Shown here: in pieces, positions 17,235 to 28,238 of the stretch
Layout of the letters: every line of letters starts with the position of its first letter
How positions within the stretch are numbered: position 1 is the stretch's first letter
DNA from: an uncultured Bacillota bacterium
GTDB lineage: Bacteria; Bacillota_I; Bacilli_A; RF39; UBA660
Assembly (NCBI GenBank): GCA_946622285.1
Contig: CAMOPK010000008.1
Location: 1-42,510, forward strand
DNA length: 42,510 bases
Reading direction: 5' to 3'
The notes under the pieces: model-generated
The model's database searches: none
Seen by the model: the letters and a program-made list of their open reading frames with translations, nothing else
Told to the model about the DNA's origin: nothing
Made by a program: the position numbers and the translations under genes

Positions 17235-17256
17235 TTTCATAGAATATTCTATGAAA
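17235..17256 (-). terminator. Terminator of rsmD, overlapping its 3' end
   Basis: Perfect inverted repeat TTTCATAGAATATTCTATGAAA followed by a T-run on the minus strand. Confidence 0.75.
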
Positions 17257-17779
17257 CTTTTTTATATATATTTATATATTTATCGCCGTATTTTTTTTCT
17301 TTTAATAATTCATAATTACAAATAGGTTTTTCTTCTTCAAATTCAGCTATTAATAATCCGTTTTTATTTAAAATATCTAATTCTTCAATTTTACTAATTG
17401 CTTTATTTAAAATATTTTCATGATATGGTGGATCAAGAAAAATAATATCTACTTTTTCAATTTCTTTTAATGCGTTTTGATAATCACTATTGATGAGCTT
17501 AATTTCTTCTTCAATACCTAGTTTAATTATTGTTTCTTTTATATTATTGATGCATATTTTATTTTTATCAACAAATATTGCCTTTTTTGCACCATTACTT
17601 ATTGCTTCAAGTCCAAGTGAACCAGTTCCTGCAAATAAGTCTAAGACTATTTTATCTTTTAGATATGGATTAATTGTTGCTAATAATGATTCTCTTACAC
17701 GATCCATAGTTGGTCTTGTTCCAACTGTATCGAATCCTTTGATAATTCTTCCTTTATACTTTCCACTTATTATTTTCAT
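17249..17779 (-). CDS. rsmD: 16S rRNA (guanine(966)-N(2))-methyltransferase
   Basis: MKIISGKYKGRIIKG...RPTMDRVRESL...DLFAGTGSLGLEA...FLDPPY. Confidence 0.95.
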   Translation of the reverse strand: MKIISGKYKGRIIKGFDTVGTRPTMDRVRESLLATINPYLKDKIVLDLFAGTGSLGLEAISNGAKKAIFVDKNKICINNIKETIIKLGIEEEIKLINSDYQNALKEIEKVDIIFLDPPYHENILNKAISKIEELDILNKNGLLIAEFEEEKPICNYELLKEKKYGDKYINIYKKVS

Positions 17780-17794
17780 ATCATCACCTACTTA

Positions 17795-20323
17795 TTATTC
17801 AAGGCGAAAGTTGTCTAAATAATCATCTAAAGAAATTATTCTTTTATCAATTTCTTCAATTGAAACTTGTTCTTTTACTTCTTCTTTCTTTTCTTCGACT
17901 TCTTTTAATAATTCTTGTTTTTCAAATATAGTTAGAAGTTTATTTTTGCTTACAACTGAACCTGTTGAATAACGATCCATAATACTAGCTTCAGTTACTT
18001 TCATAAACTCAATTGAATTATTATACTTGAGTCCGATTTCATGTCTATTAGAAATTATTAATGTTTTTGCTATTTTATATGGATTTGTTTTGACGTCTCT
18101 TACAATTTGAACACCTTTTCTTGCTCTCGATGTTTTTTCAAATTCTAAAATTCTTACACGTTTTAGTGTCGATTTTTCGGTTGCAACAGTTACAAATTCC
18201 ATATCTGATCCAAATATATGACCACTAACAACATAATCGTTTTTAAGGTTAATAGATTTAACTCCACTACTCTTAACTCCGGTTACAGGAATTTCTTCAG
18301 TATCATACCAAAGTGCTAATCCGTTATGAGTTGTAATAAATGTATGCTCGCCTGAATTAGATGTAACGTCAATAACACTATCATCTTCTTTTAGTTTGAT
18401 TGCTGTCATTGGTTTTGAATATCTTTGAACTTCAAATTCAGCAAGAGGACTACGTTTTACCATTCCATTTTTAGTAAATATTGTAATATTTAAATTTTTC
18501 TTAAAGTCATATACAGGAATACTTGCTATTATTTCTTCACCTGTTGTAAGTTGAATAATATTGCTTACGTGTTTTCCTAGTTCTCTCCACTTTAATTCTG
18601 GAATTTCATGAACTGGTACATATAAATAATTACCAATATTAGTAAATAATAAAACTGTATCTAAAGTATTCATTTGATATAGTCCAATTACATAGTCAAG
18701 TTCCTTAACAAGTGTATCTTCTTCACTAGCTTGATAACTTTTAACTGGAACTCTCTTAACATAACCATCTTTTGTTACAACAACTATACAATCTTCCTTA
18801 GGAATCATTTCTTTATTATCAAATTTAATTTCTTCTAATGTATCAGATATTTCTGACTTTCTTGGAGTTGCATACTCGTCTTTTACTTTTTTAAGTTCAG
18901 CTTTGATAACAGCTTTTAGTTTTTCCGGATTTTCTAAAATGCTATTAAGCATTTCAATACTTTTTCTTAGGTTTTCAGCCTCTGCTTGAAGTTCTGTAAT
19001 ATCGGTATTTGTCAAACGATAAAGTTGTAATTCAACTATTGCCTTAGCCTGAGCTTCAGTAAATTCATACTTTTGAACCAAATTTTCAATAGCGTCTGCT
19101 TTATTCTTACTTGCTCTGATTGTTGCAATTACTTTATCCAAAATTGAAATTGCCTTTATTAAACCAACAACTATATGTTCTCTTCTACTTGCAAATTCTA
19201 AATCATATTTTGTTCTTCTTGTAATTACTTCTTTTTGATGAGCTATATATGCATCAAGAATTTCAACTAATCCAAGTGTCATTGGTCTTCTATTGACAAT
19301 AGCTACCATATTATAGTTATAACTTATTTGAAGCTCTGTATTTTTAAATAAATATCCAAGTATATTTTCCTTGTTTGCATCTTTTTTAACATCAATAGCA
19401 ATTCTTTCTGGATCATTACGATCAGATTCATCACGTACGTCAGTAATACCATCTATTTTTTTATCTAGGCGAATTTCATTGATTTTTTTAACAAGCATTG
19501 CTTTATTAACGTCAAACGGAATTTCACTTATGATAATTTGTTCTTTTCCTTTTTCTGACACAAAACTATATTTTGCTCTTATTATTACTTTACCACGACC
19601 AGTTTTTAATGCTTCATAAATACCTGCTTTATCAGATACTACTCCACCAGTTGGAAAATCAGGTCCCTTAACAATTTCAAGCAAATCTTCCAAAGTACAG
19701 TTTGGTTTTTCAATCCTTTTTATTGTTGCATCAACTATTTCACCTAAATTGTGTGGTGGAATATTTGTAGCATATCCTGCACTAATTCCGTTCGAACCAT
19801 TTACAAGCAAATTAGGAAACTTCGTTGGTAATACTGTTGGTTCTTTCAATGAATCATCATAGTTTGGAGCAAAATTAACAGTATCTCTTTCAATGTCTTT
19901 TAGAAGTTCATTACTTATTTTAGCAAGTCTTGCCTCAGTATAACGCATGGCTGCAGCGCCATCACCATCCATAGAGCCATTGTTTCCTTGCATATCAATA
20001 TATGGAGTTGATTGCTTCCACCATTGACTCATACGAACCATTGCTTCATAGATTGAAGAATCTCCATGAGGATGGTATGAACCCATAACATTTCCTACTG
20101 TTTTAGCACATTTTCTATATGGTTTATCATATGTGTAACCATCTTTAAACATACAATAAAGTATTCTTCTTTGAACCGGTTTTAAACCATCTCTTACATC
20201 AGGTATTGCACGATCTTGAATAATAGATTTTGAATAACGACCAAAACAACTACCCATTATTTCTTCTAATGTGTAGTCGTGAATCCTTTTTAATACTTCT
20301 TCTGTGTCAGTTACCTTTTTCAT
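17795..20323 (-). CDS. parC: DNA topoisomerase IV subunit A
   Basis: [29 protein letters not shown]...[20 protein letters not shown]. Confidence 0.93.
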   Translation of the reverse strand: MKKVTDTEEVLKRIHDYTLEEIMGSCFGRYSKSIIQDRAIPDVRDGLKPVQRRILYCMFKDGYTYDKPYRKCAKTVGNVMGSYHPHGDSSIYEAMVRMSQWWKQSTPYIDMQGNNGSMDGDGAAAMRYTEARLAKISNELLKDIERDTVNFAPNYDDSLKEPTVLPTKFPNLLVNGSNGISAGYATNIPPHNLGEIVDATIKRIEKPNCTLEDLLEIVKGPDFPTGGVVSDKAGIYEALKTGRGKVIIRAKYSFVSEKGKEQIIISEIPFDVNKAMLVKKINEIRLDKKIDGITDVRDESDRNDPERIAIDVKKDANKENILGYLFKNTELQISYNYNMVAIVNRRPMTLGLVEILDAYIAHQKEVITRRTKYDLEFASRREHIVVGLIKAISILDKVIATIRASKNKADAIENLVQKYEFTEAQAKAIVELQLYRLTNTDITELQAEAENLRKSIEMLNSILENPEKLKAVIKAELKKVKDEYATPRKSEISDTLEEIKFDNKEMIPKEDCIVVVTKDGYVKRVPVKSYQASEEDTLVKELDYVIGLYQMNTLDTVLLFTNIGNYLYVPVHEIPELKWRELGKHVSNIIQLTTGEEIIASIPVYDFKKNLNITIFTKNGMVKRSPLAEFEVQRYSKPMTAIKLKEDDSVIDVTSNSGEHTFITTHNGLALWYDTEEIPVTGVKSSGVKSINLKNDYVVSGHIFGSDMEFVTVATEKSTLKRVRILEFEKTSRARKGVQIVRDVKTNPYKIAKTLIISNRHEIGLKYNNSIEFMKVTEASIMDRYSTGSVVSKNKLLTIFEKQELLKEVEEKKEEVKEQVSIEEIDKRIISLDDYLDNFRLE

Positions 20324-20386
20324 AACATCACCTTTTTAATTATAACAAATAAAGGATTTTTTTTCAAACAAAAGAAAAAGCACTTT

Positions 20387-21199
20387 TTAGTGCTTTTCGT
20401 TTTTAACATGTACATCCACTTGTGGGAATGGAATTGAAATTTTATTTTTATCTAAAGTCTTTTTAATATTTTCTTTTAGATCAAAACTAACTGGCCAATA
20501 GTCTTCTGATTTTACCCATACACGAACAACAAAGTTAAGTGATGAATCTGCCATTTCATTTAAACGAACAAAAATATCTTTTTCTTTTATTATTCTTTCA
20601 TCTTTTAAAGCAGTTTCAGTAATTACTTGTTTTACTTTATCAATATCAGTTGCATAGTCTACAGATATAGTTAAATCTAATCTTCTTTCTTTTAATTTAG
20701 AATAATTAATAAGTGGATTATTAACTAAACTACCATTTGGTAACATAACTACACGATTATCAACTGTTTGAAGTGTCGTATAAAATAATGAAATATCAGT
20801 TACTGTTCCACTATCGGCATGAGTATCTACATAATCTCCAATTTGAAATGGTTTAAAGAATAGAATCATTACTCCACCTGCCAAATTAGAAAGTCCACCT
20901 TGAAGTGCAAGTCCAATAGCAACAGCTGCTGAACCTAAAACAGTTATTAATGATGTCATTGGGACACCTAAAAATGAAGCAACTGAAATATATAGTATTA
21001 TTTTTAATGAAGCAGAAACAAAGCTAATCAAAAATGATTGCAAGCTTTTTTCAATTCTATTAAATAATCTACCTTTTCTTAATCCTTTTAATAATAATTT
21101 TATGATTTTTGAACCAATCCATAATATTAAAAATGCTTCTAATATTTTTATTCCTGAATTAACTCCAATATCTATTAATTTTTTTACTGTTTCTTCCAT
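20387..21199 (-). CDS. mscS: MscS-family mechanosensitive channel
   Basis: AAVAIGLALQGGLSNLAGGVMILFFKPFQIGDYV. Confidence 0.95.
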   Translation of the reverse strand: MEETVKKLIDIGVNSGIKILEAFLILWIGSKIIKLLLKGLRKGRLFNRIEKSLQSFLISFVSASLKIILYISVASFLGVPMTSLITVLGSAAVAIGLALQGGLSNLAGGVMILFFKPFQIGDYVDTHADSGTVTDISLFYTTLQTVDNRVVMLPNGSLVNNPLINYSKLKERRLDLTISVDYATDIDKVKQVITETALKDERIIKEKDIFVRLNEMADSSLNFVVRVWVKSEDYWPVSFDLKENIKKTLDKNKISIPFPQVDVHVKNEKH

Positions 21200-21253
21200 A
21201 TATATCCTCCTTAGATTAATTATATCACGAAAAGATATTTGCTGAACTTGAAT

Positions 21254-22564
21254 TTATGTTTTCTTTAAACTTTTAATTATACAAATAATTATTAACATTA
21301 CACCAACTGTTATTAGCACTATTGGTAATATTGATGGTTTAACAACAGTTCTTTCAACTTGTTTCTTACTAATAACTTCATCTTTATTTCTTATACTACT
21401 TTCAAGTCTTTCAATTATTTCGTTCTTGTTTTCGATGACATCTTTTATTTCACCATTTTTCTTTTCAATGCTATCTTCTAGTGATTCAATATATTCTTTG
21501 TTAGTATTTACTTTTACATCTTGCTCAATTGTTTTATTTGGAAATATGTATTTTATTTTATATGTACCATTTTTGGAAATGTCAATATTGGATGCTACTT
21601 CAAATGGTAACGAAGTTTTTATATAATCCGTTAAATCATAGTTTTCATTATTTATAACTATTTTATCTTTTATTATTGCAGTTTCCAAATAATAATACTT
21701 TTTTTCAATAATAAAGTCATTTTCATCTTTAATATATCCTTCTAAGGTAGACTCATATGTTGGATAATATTCCTTTAATAGATATTCATATAAATAAAGT
21801 TTATCACGGTATGAGTATTCTTTATATGAGTCAATTAAATACATATTATTATCTATATCATATTTTACAAATTCATCTTCATATGCATCTTTTGCTTCAA
21901 AATCAGCAATTGTATATTCATGTAATAATAAATCACTTGTGAAATTACCTTCATATATTTTTTCATCTAAATTCTCGCCATAAATAATAATTTTATATTT
22001 TATATTTTCTTTATTTAACTTAACTTTTATTGATAATTCACTTGGTAAAAAATATTCTTGATAAGTTAAAGATAGCTTATTTAATCTAACTGGATAATCG
22101 TAGTTATTATCCGCAATATGCATATAATAAAAATCACTACAATCGGAACAAAATCCACTGTTAGAAGCGCTTAGCCCGTTAAATAAAATTGCAAATTCAA
22201 GAGTGCTTTCATCTGGATCTTCAACTTCAATATAAAAATGTTTGATTTTTTTTAATTTAGCATATTTATAAACATTTCTTTCTTTGATTTCACGGTTTTT
22301 CTTAGTTTCAGGTTTTACTTTGAACCATTCACTATAATCCGTGTATTTGAAGCTATTTTGCTTTTTGAATCCGGTTGGATTTTCATTTTCAATAAAATAT
22401 GCTTGTATTTTATTTTCTTTATAAAAACGATATTTTTTTGTTTCCTCTACTTTTAAATCTAAAGTTTCAATTGGTTTATATTCAATTCCATATGTTTTAG
22501 CATTTGCCCCACTATTTATAAATGTTAATAGAACTAAAAAAAATATTTTAAGTGTTTTTTTCAC
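21254..22564 (-). CDS. Secreted or membrane-anchored protein of unknown function with C-terminal coiled-coil and TM; GTG start
   Basis: Signal peptide, C-terminal TM LPIVLITVGVMLIIICIIKSLKKT; start moved to GTG at 22564 because of AGGAGGTGAACGAGTG. Confidence 0.8.
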   Translation of the reverse strand: MKKTLKIFFLVLLTFINSGANAKTYGIEYKPIETLDLKVEETKKYRFYKENKIQAYFIENENPTGFKKQNSFKYTDYSEWFKVKPETKKNREIKERNVYKYAKLKKIKHFYIEVEDPDESTLEFAILFNGLSASNSGFCSDCSDFYYMHIADNNYDYPVRLNKLSLTYQEYFLPSELSIKVKLNKENIKYKIIIYGENLDEKIYEGNFTSDLLLHEYTIADFEAKDAYEDEFVKYDIDNNMYLIDSYKEYSYRDKLYLYEYLLKEYYPTYESTLEGYIKDENDFIIEKKYYYLETAIIKDKIVINNENYDLTDYIKTSLPFEVASNIDISKNGTYKIKYIFPNKTIEQDVKVNTNKEYIESLEDSIEKKNGEIKDVIENKNEIIERLESSIRNKDEVISKKQVERTVVKPSILPIVLITVGVMLIIICIIKSLKKT

Positions 22565-22631
22565 TCGTTCACCTCCTATCAATAACATACTTTGTAAGGT
22601 GAACATTTTCCTTTAAAAAAAGATAAAGAAT

Positions 22632-24755
22632 TTAAATTTCTTTATCTTTCAATTTAATTATTAATTTTTCCTTATCATTTAATACTGTATTAGCTTTTAT
22701 GTTTTGTTCGTATGAATAACCATACCCATCAAATTCGACTTCAATGCCGGCTTTTATTGCAAATGCTTGAATATCTTTTTTAGGCCATCCTTTAAAATCA
22801 GGTATTGTTATTTTGCTATCATTTGTTACTATAATAACATTATCATTATCAAGAACCGTGATTTTTGGAGCAGGATATTGATCTACTATATATTTACCAT
22901 TTCCTATTAAAATTGGATTTAATTCGTGTTTCTTTAATTCTCCTATTATATCCAATGTTTCTTTTCCACGATAGTCTTCTAGCACATATGAAGTCGATGT
23001 ATTTAAAGTTTTTTCATTATTAAATGTATTTCTATATGTTGCTATATCTTTCATTAAAGTAGTTACTCCATTTGGCAACGAATTAAAATTATTTGGTTTT
23101 TTAGCTGTTGCAAATATTATTACATCAGGATTATCTTTAGGAAACATTCCTGAAAATGAATATATATAGTCTAATGTTTTAAATGAATATTTTCCAGTTT
23201 CTTTATTAAAATACTGAGCAGTTCCAGTTTTACCAATAACATCATATCCTTTGATTTTATATTTGCTACCAGTTACTCCTGATCTTGTCGAGTTAACTAC
23301 ATTGTACATAAGTTCTCGAATGTATTTAACATTTTTCTCTGCGGCAACATTTTCTACTTTTTCAATTTCACTTTTATAGATTATTTCACCTGTTTTAGAA
23401 TCAACGATCTTATCAACTATTTGTGGTTTCATCATTGTTCCATTATTTGCTATTATTGATAATGCTTGCAACTGCTGAATTGGTGTAGTTGTTATTCCTT
23501 GACCAAATGATGCTGCAGCAGTCTCAACTGCATATTTAAAGTTTAGACTACCTGATAATTCACGTGGTAATTTTATTCCTGTTTTAGAACCGAATCCAAA
23601 TGTTGTAAGACATTTTTTTAGTTGATCGCGGCTTAATAATGTTTGCATCATTGTAGCAACTGCAACATTACTAGAACGTTCTAAACCTAAATCATAAGTA
23701 ATTGTTCCCCATCCATATTTGTTATGATCAAATATTGGTGTACCATCAATTACAATTGATCCTGATTTATATGTTGCTTTACCATTATAAACTCCATTTT
23801 CCATTGCACAAAGATAAGTAAATATCTTCATAACTGATCCTGGTTCATATGCAAATGACACAAGTGGATTTTCATAATTTGTTATATTTAGCTTGTTTGG
23901 ATCAAATGATGGAGCTGATGCCGAACCTAAAATTCGGCCTGTTTTAGCTTCCATAACCGAAATAGTAACCCATTCTGGTTTACCAGTTTCTACAATTTTA
24001 TCAACGACATTTTCAACAAATCTTTGAATATTTGCATCGATTGTTAGATAAATATCATTACCATTTTCTGCAGGTATATTTGTTTCTGGAGTATCTGGTA
24101 TTTTATAGCCATAACGGTCTTGCTGTTGAACTATTGCACCGTCTTTACCGTTTAATTCATCATTATATAAGGCTTCTATTCCAAGTTCACCAGTAATATC
24201 ATTGTCATATTTTTTGGCATATCCAACGATATAAGAAGCAAAATCCCCATTTGGATAATACCTCTTGGTATCTTCAATAAATCCAATACCAGGCAATTCT
24301 AATGCTTCTATTTCTTCTTTCTTTAATTCTGTTATATCACGACCACCTGGACCAAGTTCAACTTGATATAAGTCAAGTGACAATAATTCTAGAATTCTTT
24401 CTTTTGTCATATTTAAAACTGGAGCTAGAGTTTCAGCTGTTTTAACTTTATCGACAACATGAAGAGGTTTTTTCGAATTTCCTGTTCTTGATGGTGATAG
24501 ATAAGCTATTACTGTATATGATGACACAGTTTGTGCTAACACCGTTTCATCGGATGTATATACATTTCCTCTCAATGCTTTAATAGTAGCTTTATAGGTA
24601 TTTCGATTTTTTGCAAATGCCTGCATATCAATACCATATACTTTAGTGAAAAGTGATAAATAGCAAAGTTGAATAAATAAGATCACAATAAAAACAAGAA
24701 ATATTTTAAAAATTCCCTGGGGTTTCTTCCACTTTTTAAAATTTCTTGTTTTCAC
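22632..24755 (-). CDS. Division-type penicillin-binding transpeptidase with C-terminal PASTA segment (PBP2x/SpoVD/FtsI-like)
   Basis: YEPGSVMKIFTYL, RSSNVA, GKTGTAQ motifs; downstream of ftsL in a dcw-like order. Confidence 0.93.
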   Translation of the reverse strand: MKTRNFKKWKKPQGIFKIFLVFIVILFIQLCYLSLFTKVYGIDMQAFAKNRNTYKATIKALRGNVYTSDETVLAQTVSSYTVIAYLSPSRTGNSKKPLHVVDKVKTAETLAPVLNMTKERILELLSLDLYQVELGPGGRDITELKKEEIEALELPGIGFIEDTKRYYPNGDFASYIVGYAKKYDNDITGELGIEALYNDELNGKDGAIVQQQDRYGYKIPDTPETNIPAENGNDIYLTIDANIQRFVENVVDKIVETGKPEWVTISVMEAKTGRILGSASAPSFDPNKLNITNYENPLVSFAYEPGSVMKIFTYLCAMENGVYNGKATYKSGSIVIDGTPIFDHNKYGWGTITYDLGLERSSNVAVATMMQTLLSRDQLKKCLTTFGFGSKTGIKLPRELSGSLNFKYAVETAAASFGQGITTTPIQQLQALSIIANNGTMMKPQIVDKIVDSKTGEIIYKSEIEKVENVAAEKNVKYIRELMYNVVNSTRSGVTGSKYKIKGYDVIGKTGTAQYFNKETGKYSFKTLDYIYSFSGMFPKDNPDVIIFATAKKPNNFNSLPNGVTTLMKDIATYRNTFNNEKTLNTSTSYVLEDYRGKETLDIIGELKKHELNPILIGNGKYIVDQYPAPKITVLDNDNVIIVTNDSKITIPDFKGWPKKDIQAFAIKAGIEVEFDGYGYSYEQNIKANTVLNDKEKLIIKLKDKEI

Positions 24756-24767
24756 ATTTTCACATCC

Positions 24768-25058
24768 TTACTTATCTATAATTATAATATTTTCATAATT
24801 ATATGACAAGCCCATTTCACTTACTACACCTTTAATATTATCATAAGCTGTAAGTTCACTTATTTTCATATTCAAGCTTTCATTCTTTTTTTCTTGACTA
24901 GATACTTGATAATTTAACTTCTCAATGTTCATTTTCAAGTTACCAAGACTAGCAGCAGAATAGATTTGAATAAACATAACTAAAAATAGCATTATGGCAA
25001 TACTTGAATATAAAAATCTTTCTCCTTTTGTTATACGTCTATTTTTAGCCTTTTTCAT
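24768..25058 (-). CDS. ftsL: FtsL-like cell division protein
   Basis: Small one-TM coiled-coil protein between rsmH and the PBP gene. Confidence 0.7.
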   Translation of the reverse strand: MKKAKNRRITKGERFLYSSIAIMLFLVMFIQIYSAASLGNLKMNIEKLNYQVSSQEKKNESLNMKISELTAYDNIKGVVSEMGLSYNYENIIIIDK

Positions 25059-25060
25059 GT

Positions 25061-25981
25061 CTATCTACCTATTCTTTCTATTATGCGCAATTTAGCGCTT
25101 CGTGAGCGATTATTACTACTTACTTCTTCTTTACTTGGTTCAATAACATCAACAACTCTAAATTTTGGTTTAAATTCATCTGGTATTATTGGTAAAGATG
25201 CAAGTTCCTTTTTAACTGTGCTATTTTCTTTAAATATCTCTTTACAAATTTTATCTTCCAATGAATGAAATGTGATAACACAGACTCTACCATTTATGTC
25301 AATCAAATCTAGTGCATAATTTAATGACTTGGCAAACACATTTAATTCATCATTGACTTCAATTCTGATTGCTTGGAATACTTTCCTTGATGGATGATGA
25401 TCTCTTTTATATTTAGCTGGAACTGCCGAAGAAATAATATTTGCTAATTCTAAAGTTGTCTCAATCTTTTTGTCTTTTCTTGCTTCAACTATTTTTTTAG
25501 CTATATTTCTTGCATATTTTTCTTCTCCATATTTGAAAAATATTTCAACTAATTTTTCATAAGAATAATCATTAACCACTTCATATGCTGATAATTTATT
25601 TCTTTTATCCATTCGCATATCAAGTTTAGCATCAGAGTGAAAACTAAATCCTCTTTCGCCTTCATCTAATTGAGGGCTTGAAACTCCTAAATCAAATAAG
25701 ATTCCATCAATATGTTTAACATTTCTGTTTTCAAGTTCAGATTTCATATTAACAAAATTGCTATAAATTATTTCATAGTTTTTTGCTATTTTGCTAAGTC
25801 TTTCTTTACTACTCTTAATTGCTTCTTCATCTTGATCAAAAGCATAAAGGAATCCGTTAGGTATTCTTTTTAAGATTTCACTACTATGACCACCATATCC
25901 TAAAGTGGCATCAATAATTATACTATCATCTTTTAAATTTAAGTTTTGAATGCATTCATTTAATAAAACGCTTATATGCAT
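25061..25981 (-). CDS. rsmH: 16S rRNA (cytosine(1402)-N(4))-methyltransferase
   Basis: HISVLLNECIQ...DATLGYGGHS...GILFDLGVSSPQLDEGERGFSF. Confidence 0.97.
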   Translation of the reverse strand: MHISVLLNECIQNLNLKDDSIIIDATLGYGGHSSEILKRIPNGFLYAFDQDEEAIKSSKERLSKIAKNYEIIYSNFVNMKSELENRNVKHIDGILFDLGVSSPQLDEGERGFSFHSDAKLDMRMDKRNKLSAYEVVNDYSYEKLVEIFFKYGEEKYARNIAKKIVEARKDKKIETTLELANIISSAVPAKYKRDHHPSRKVFQAIRIEVNDELNVFAKSLNYALDLIDINGRVCVITFHSLEDKICKEIFKENSTVKKELASLPIIPDEFKPKFRVVDVIEPSKEEVSSNNRSRSAKLRIIERIGR

Positions 25982-26403
25982 TAAACCGGATTTGAGAATA
26001 AGTGATCAGCTATATCTGAGAAGTTTTCAGAGTTCTCATTAATAAAGCCATCCCACATCTCTTTACTCCATATTTCAATTCGATCGTTAACGCCAATAAT
26101 GACACATTCACGACTTAAAGATGCATAGCTAACAAGTGGACTGGAAATATTTATACGACCCTGTTTATCAAATTCACATTCACTAGCTCCAGATAAAAAG
26201 AATCTCATAAAGTTTCGTGCATCTTTCGTATTAGGAAGTTCACGATACTTCTTTATAATGTTTTCCCATTCATTTAATGGATAAACAAATAAGCACTTAT
26301 CTAACCCTCTTGTGATTATAAATTTTTCACCAAGTTCATATCTAATTTTTGATGGTATTATTAAACGACCTTTTTCATCAATATTATGATGAAATTCCCC
26401 CAT
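25981..26403 (-). CDS. mraZ: Transcriptional regulator MraZ
   Basis: [21 protein letters not shown]; first gene of the dcw-like cluster. Confidence 0.96.
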   Translation of the reverse strand: MGEFHHNIDEKGRLIIPSKIRYELGEKFIITRGLDKCLFVYPLNEWENIIKKYRELPNTKDARNFMRFFLSGASECEFDKQGRINISSPLVSYASLSRECVIIGVNDRIEIWSKEMWDGFINENSENFSDIADHLFSNPV

Positions 26404-26418
26404 TAGCACGTTTACTCA

Positions 26419-26482
26419 CCACTTTCTTCCACTTTGTTCCACTTACTACCACTATTATATACAATTTAAGGTACCTTGTAAA
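26419..26482 (-). promoter_or_regulatory. mraZ promoter with a four-repeat MraZ-box operator
   Basis: Four GTGG-containing repeats (AGTGG) at an exact 10-bp period (CCACT at 26419, 26429, 26439, 26449 on +); adjacent -10 TATAAT (26454-26459), 17-bp spacer, -35 TTTACA (26477-26482). Confidence 0.85.
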
Positions 26483-26619
26483 GTAATTTTTGGTAAATTT
26501 TACATAAAAAAGCAGTTCATTTTAACTGTTTTAAAAATGTAGATAATTACTTATCTGATATTATTGTTTTTTTTCTAAAAATTTGTTATTATATAGGAGT
26601 ACAACTTAAGGAGGTTAAT

Positions 26620-27573
26620 ATGAAAAACAAAAAAATTGTAAGTGTTTTTCTAATTGGTGTTTTATTTTTAGTTGCTGGTTGTGCTAAGACTCCAAAATTA
26701 GAAAATGGAAAAGAAGTATTTGCTTCTATCGATGGTTACAAAATAACTGCAGACGACTTATATGCTGAATTAAAAAGTCGAGGCGGATTATCAGTAATGT
26801 TAGATATGATTGATAAAAAAATCATTGATAAAGAAATAACTGATCAAACAGGTGCTGATAGTTATGCTGATGGTCAAGTAAAAATGTACAAAGAATATTA
26901 TGGTGATCAATTTGAAGAAACTATAAAGTACTATGGTTATAATGATGAAGCTACATTCAGAGAAATGATTAAAAGTGATTACTTAAAGCAAAAAGTAGCT
27001 ATTAAATATTTAAAAACTACTGTTACTGATGAAGAAGTAAAAAGTTATTATGATCAAAAAGTATTTGGTGATCAAACTGTAAAATACATTTTAGTAAGAC
27101 CTGCTGAAGCTGATAGTGATGCTACTGATGAAGAAAAATTAAAAATCGAAACTGAAGCATTAAATGAAGCTAAAGAAATCATTAAAAAAATCAATAATGG
27201 TGAAAAGTTTGAAGACTTAGCTAAAGAATATTCTGATGATAAATTAACTGGTGCTAATGGTGGATTAATGTCAGATTTCAATACTGATCAAGTAAATGAA
27301 ACATTCTTCAATGCAGCTGCTGCACTAAAGAATGGAGAAATGACTAAAGAACCAGTTAAAGATGAAAATGGATATAATATTATTTTGAAAGTCAGTGCAA
27401 AAGAAAAACCAGCATTAAAAGATGTAAAAGATAATATCTTAGAAACTCTTGCTGAAGAAAAAGCAAATGAAGAAGATGCTATTACAAAAGCTTGGGTTCA
27501 AGTTAGAAAAAATTACAAATTAAATATAGTTGATACTGATGTAAAAACTTTATATCAAGCAAATTATGAATAA
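26620..27573 (+). CDS. PrsA-like parvulin peptidyl-prolyl isomerase lipoprotein
   Basis: Lipobox LFLVAGC; parvulin segment KYILVRPAEAD...FEDLAKEYSDDKLTGANGGLMSDF. Confidence 0.9.
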   Translation: MKNKKIVSVFLIGVLFLVAGCAKTPKLENGKEVFASIDGYKITADDLYAELKSRGGLSVMLDMIDKKIIDKEITDQTGADSYADGQVKMYKEYYGDQFEETIKYYGYNDEATFREMIKSDYLKQKVAIKYLKTTVTDEEVKSYYDQKVFGDQTVKYILVRPAEADSDATDEEKLKIETEALNEAKEIIKKINNGEKFEDLAKEYSDDKLTGANGGLMSDFNTDQVNETFFNAAAALKNGEMTKEPVKDENGYNIILKVSAKEKPALKDVKDNILETLAEEKANEEDAITKAWVQVRKNYKLNIVDTDVKTLYQANYE

Positions 27574-27606
27574 TATGTAGAAATACATATTATTTTTTTG
27601 TATAAA

Positions 27607-27634
27607 AAAAAGCAGATTTATTCTGCTTTTTTAT
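27607..27634. terminator. Bidirectional terminator between convergent genes
   Basis: AAAAAAAGCAGAtttattCTGCTTTTTT. Confidence 0.8.
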
Positions 27635-28193
27635 TTTCTTCATTTTGGTTATCTACAGTTTTATTTTCTTCCTCTAATGGTAAAAGGTAATCATAGTTAT
27701 TGAAAATTATTTGCATGTTGTAATCAAAATAATATTGATTTTTTTCCGATCTCCATGATATACGAAGCCATATCTTACCATTATTAGCAGCCCATGAAGT
27801 TTCAGTTTTATCTATTAGATCTTTTTCTTCTTTAGGTACACATTCTTTTACAAATTCATAATGAAAACCTAATTTTTCTAATTTCATTATGTATTCATAA
27901 AATTGCTTATAAGAATACTTTCCTACAAACATTATGTATTCAGTTTTACCTTCACCTTTTTCATTTTTATCTACATGATCAACATTTTCTGGTAATGGCA
28001 ATTCATTATAATATGCATTTTTGAATTCCTTTGCACTTCCTGATTCCATTTCTTCAACTTCTGTATTAGTATTATTATCATTACTATTTTCTTGCTTTTT
28101 TGGTTCTTTTGGTTTTTCTTTTTTGTCTCCACCACAAGCAGTCATAGAAATTACAATCATGATTAGAAATAATACTTTCAATGTTTTTTTCAT
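27618..28193 (-). CDS. Lipoprotein of unknown function
   Basis: MKKTLKVLFLIMIVISMTACGG lipobox; K/E/N-rich linker. Confidence 0.75.
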   Translation of the reverse strand: MKKTLKVLFLIMIVISMTACGGDKKEKPKEPKKQENSNDNNTNTEVEEMESGSAKEFKNAYYNELPLPENVDHVDKNEKGEGKTEYIMFVGKYSYKQFYEYIMKLEKLGFHYEFVKECVPKEEKDLIDKTETSWAANNGKIWLRISWRSEKNQYYFDYNMQIIFNNYDYLLPLEEENKTVDNQNEENKKAE

Positions 28194-28238
28194 ATAACCA
28201 CCTTTATCCATTTTAACATAAAAATGATATATTGTAAA

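Noticed and set aside
17490-17822. 110-aa plus-strand ORF over rsmD
   Set aside because: Antisense shadow of a conserved gene; low-complexity hydrophobic product
17795-20323. parC without adjacent parE as an unusual feature
   Set aside because: parE may lie elsewhere in the genome; a single window cannot show its absence
26505-26535. Minus-strand terminator-like hairpin (AAAACAGTTaaaatgAACTGCTTTTTT) upstream of mraZ
   Set aside because: A plausible insulator hairpin, but no minus-strand gene precedes it, so its function could not be supported
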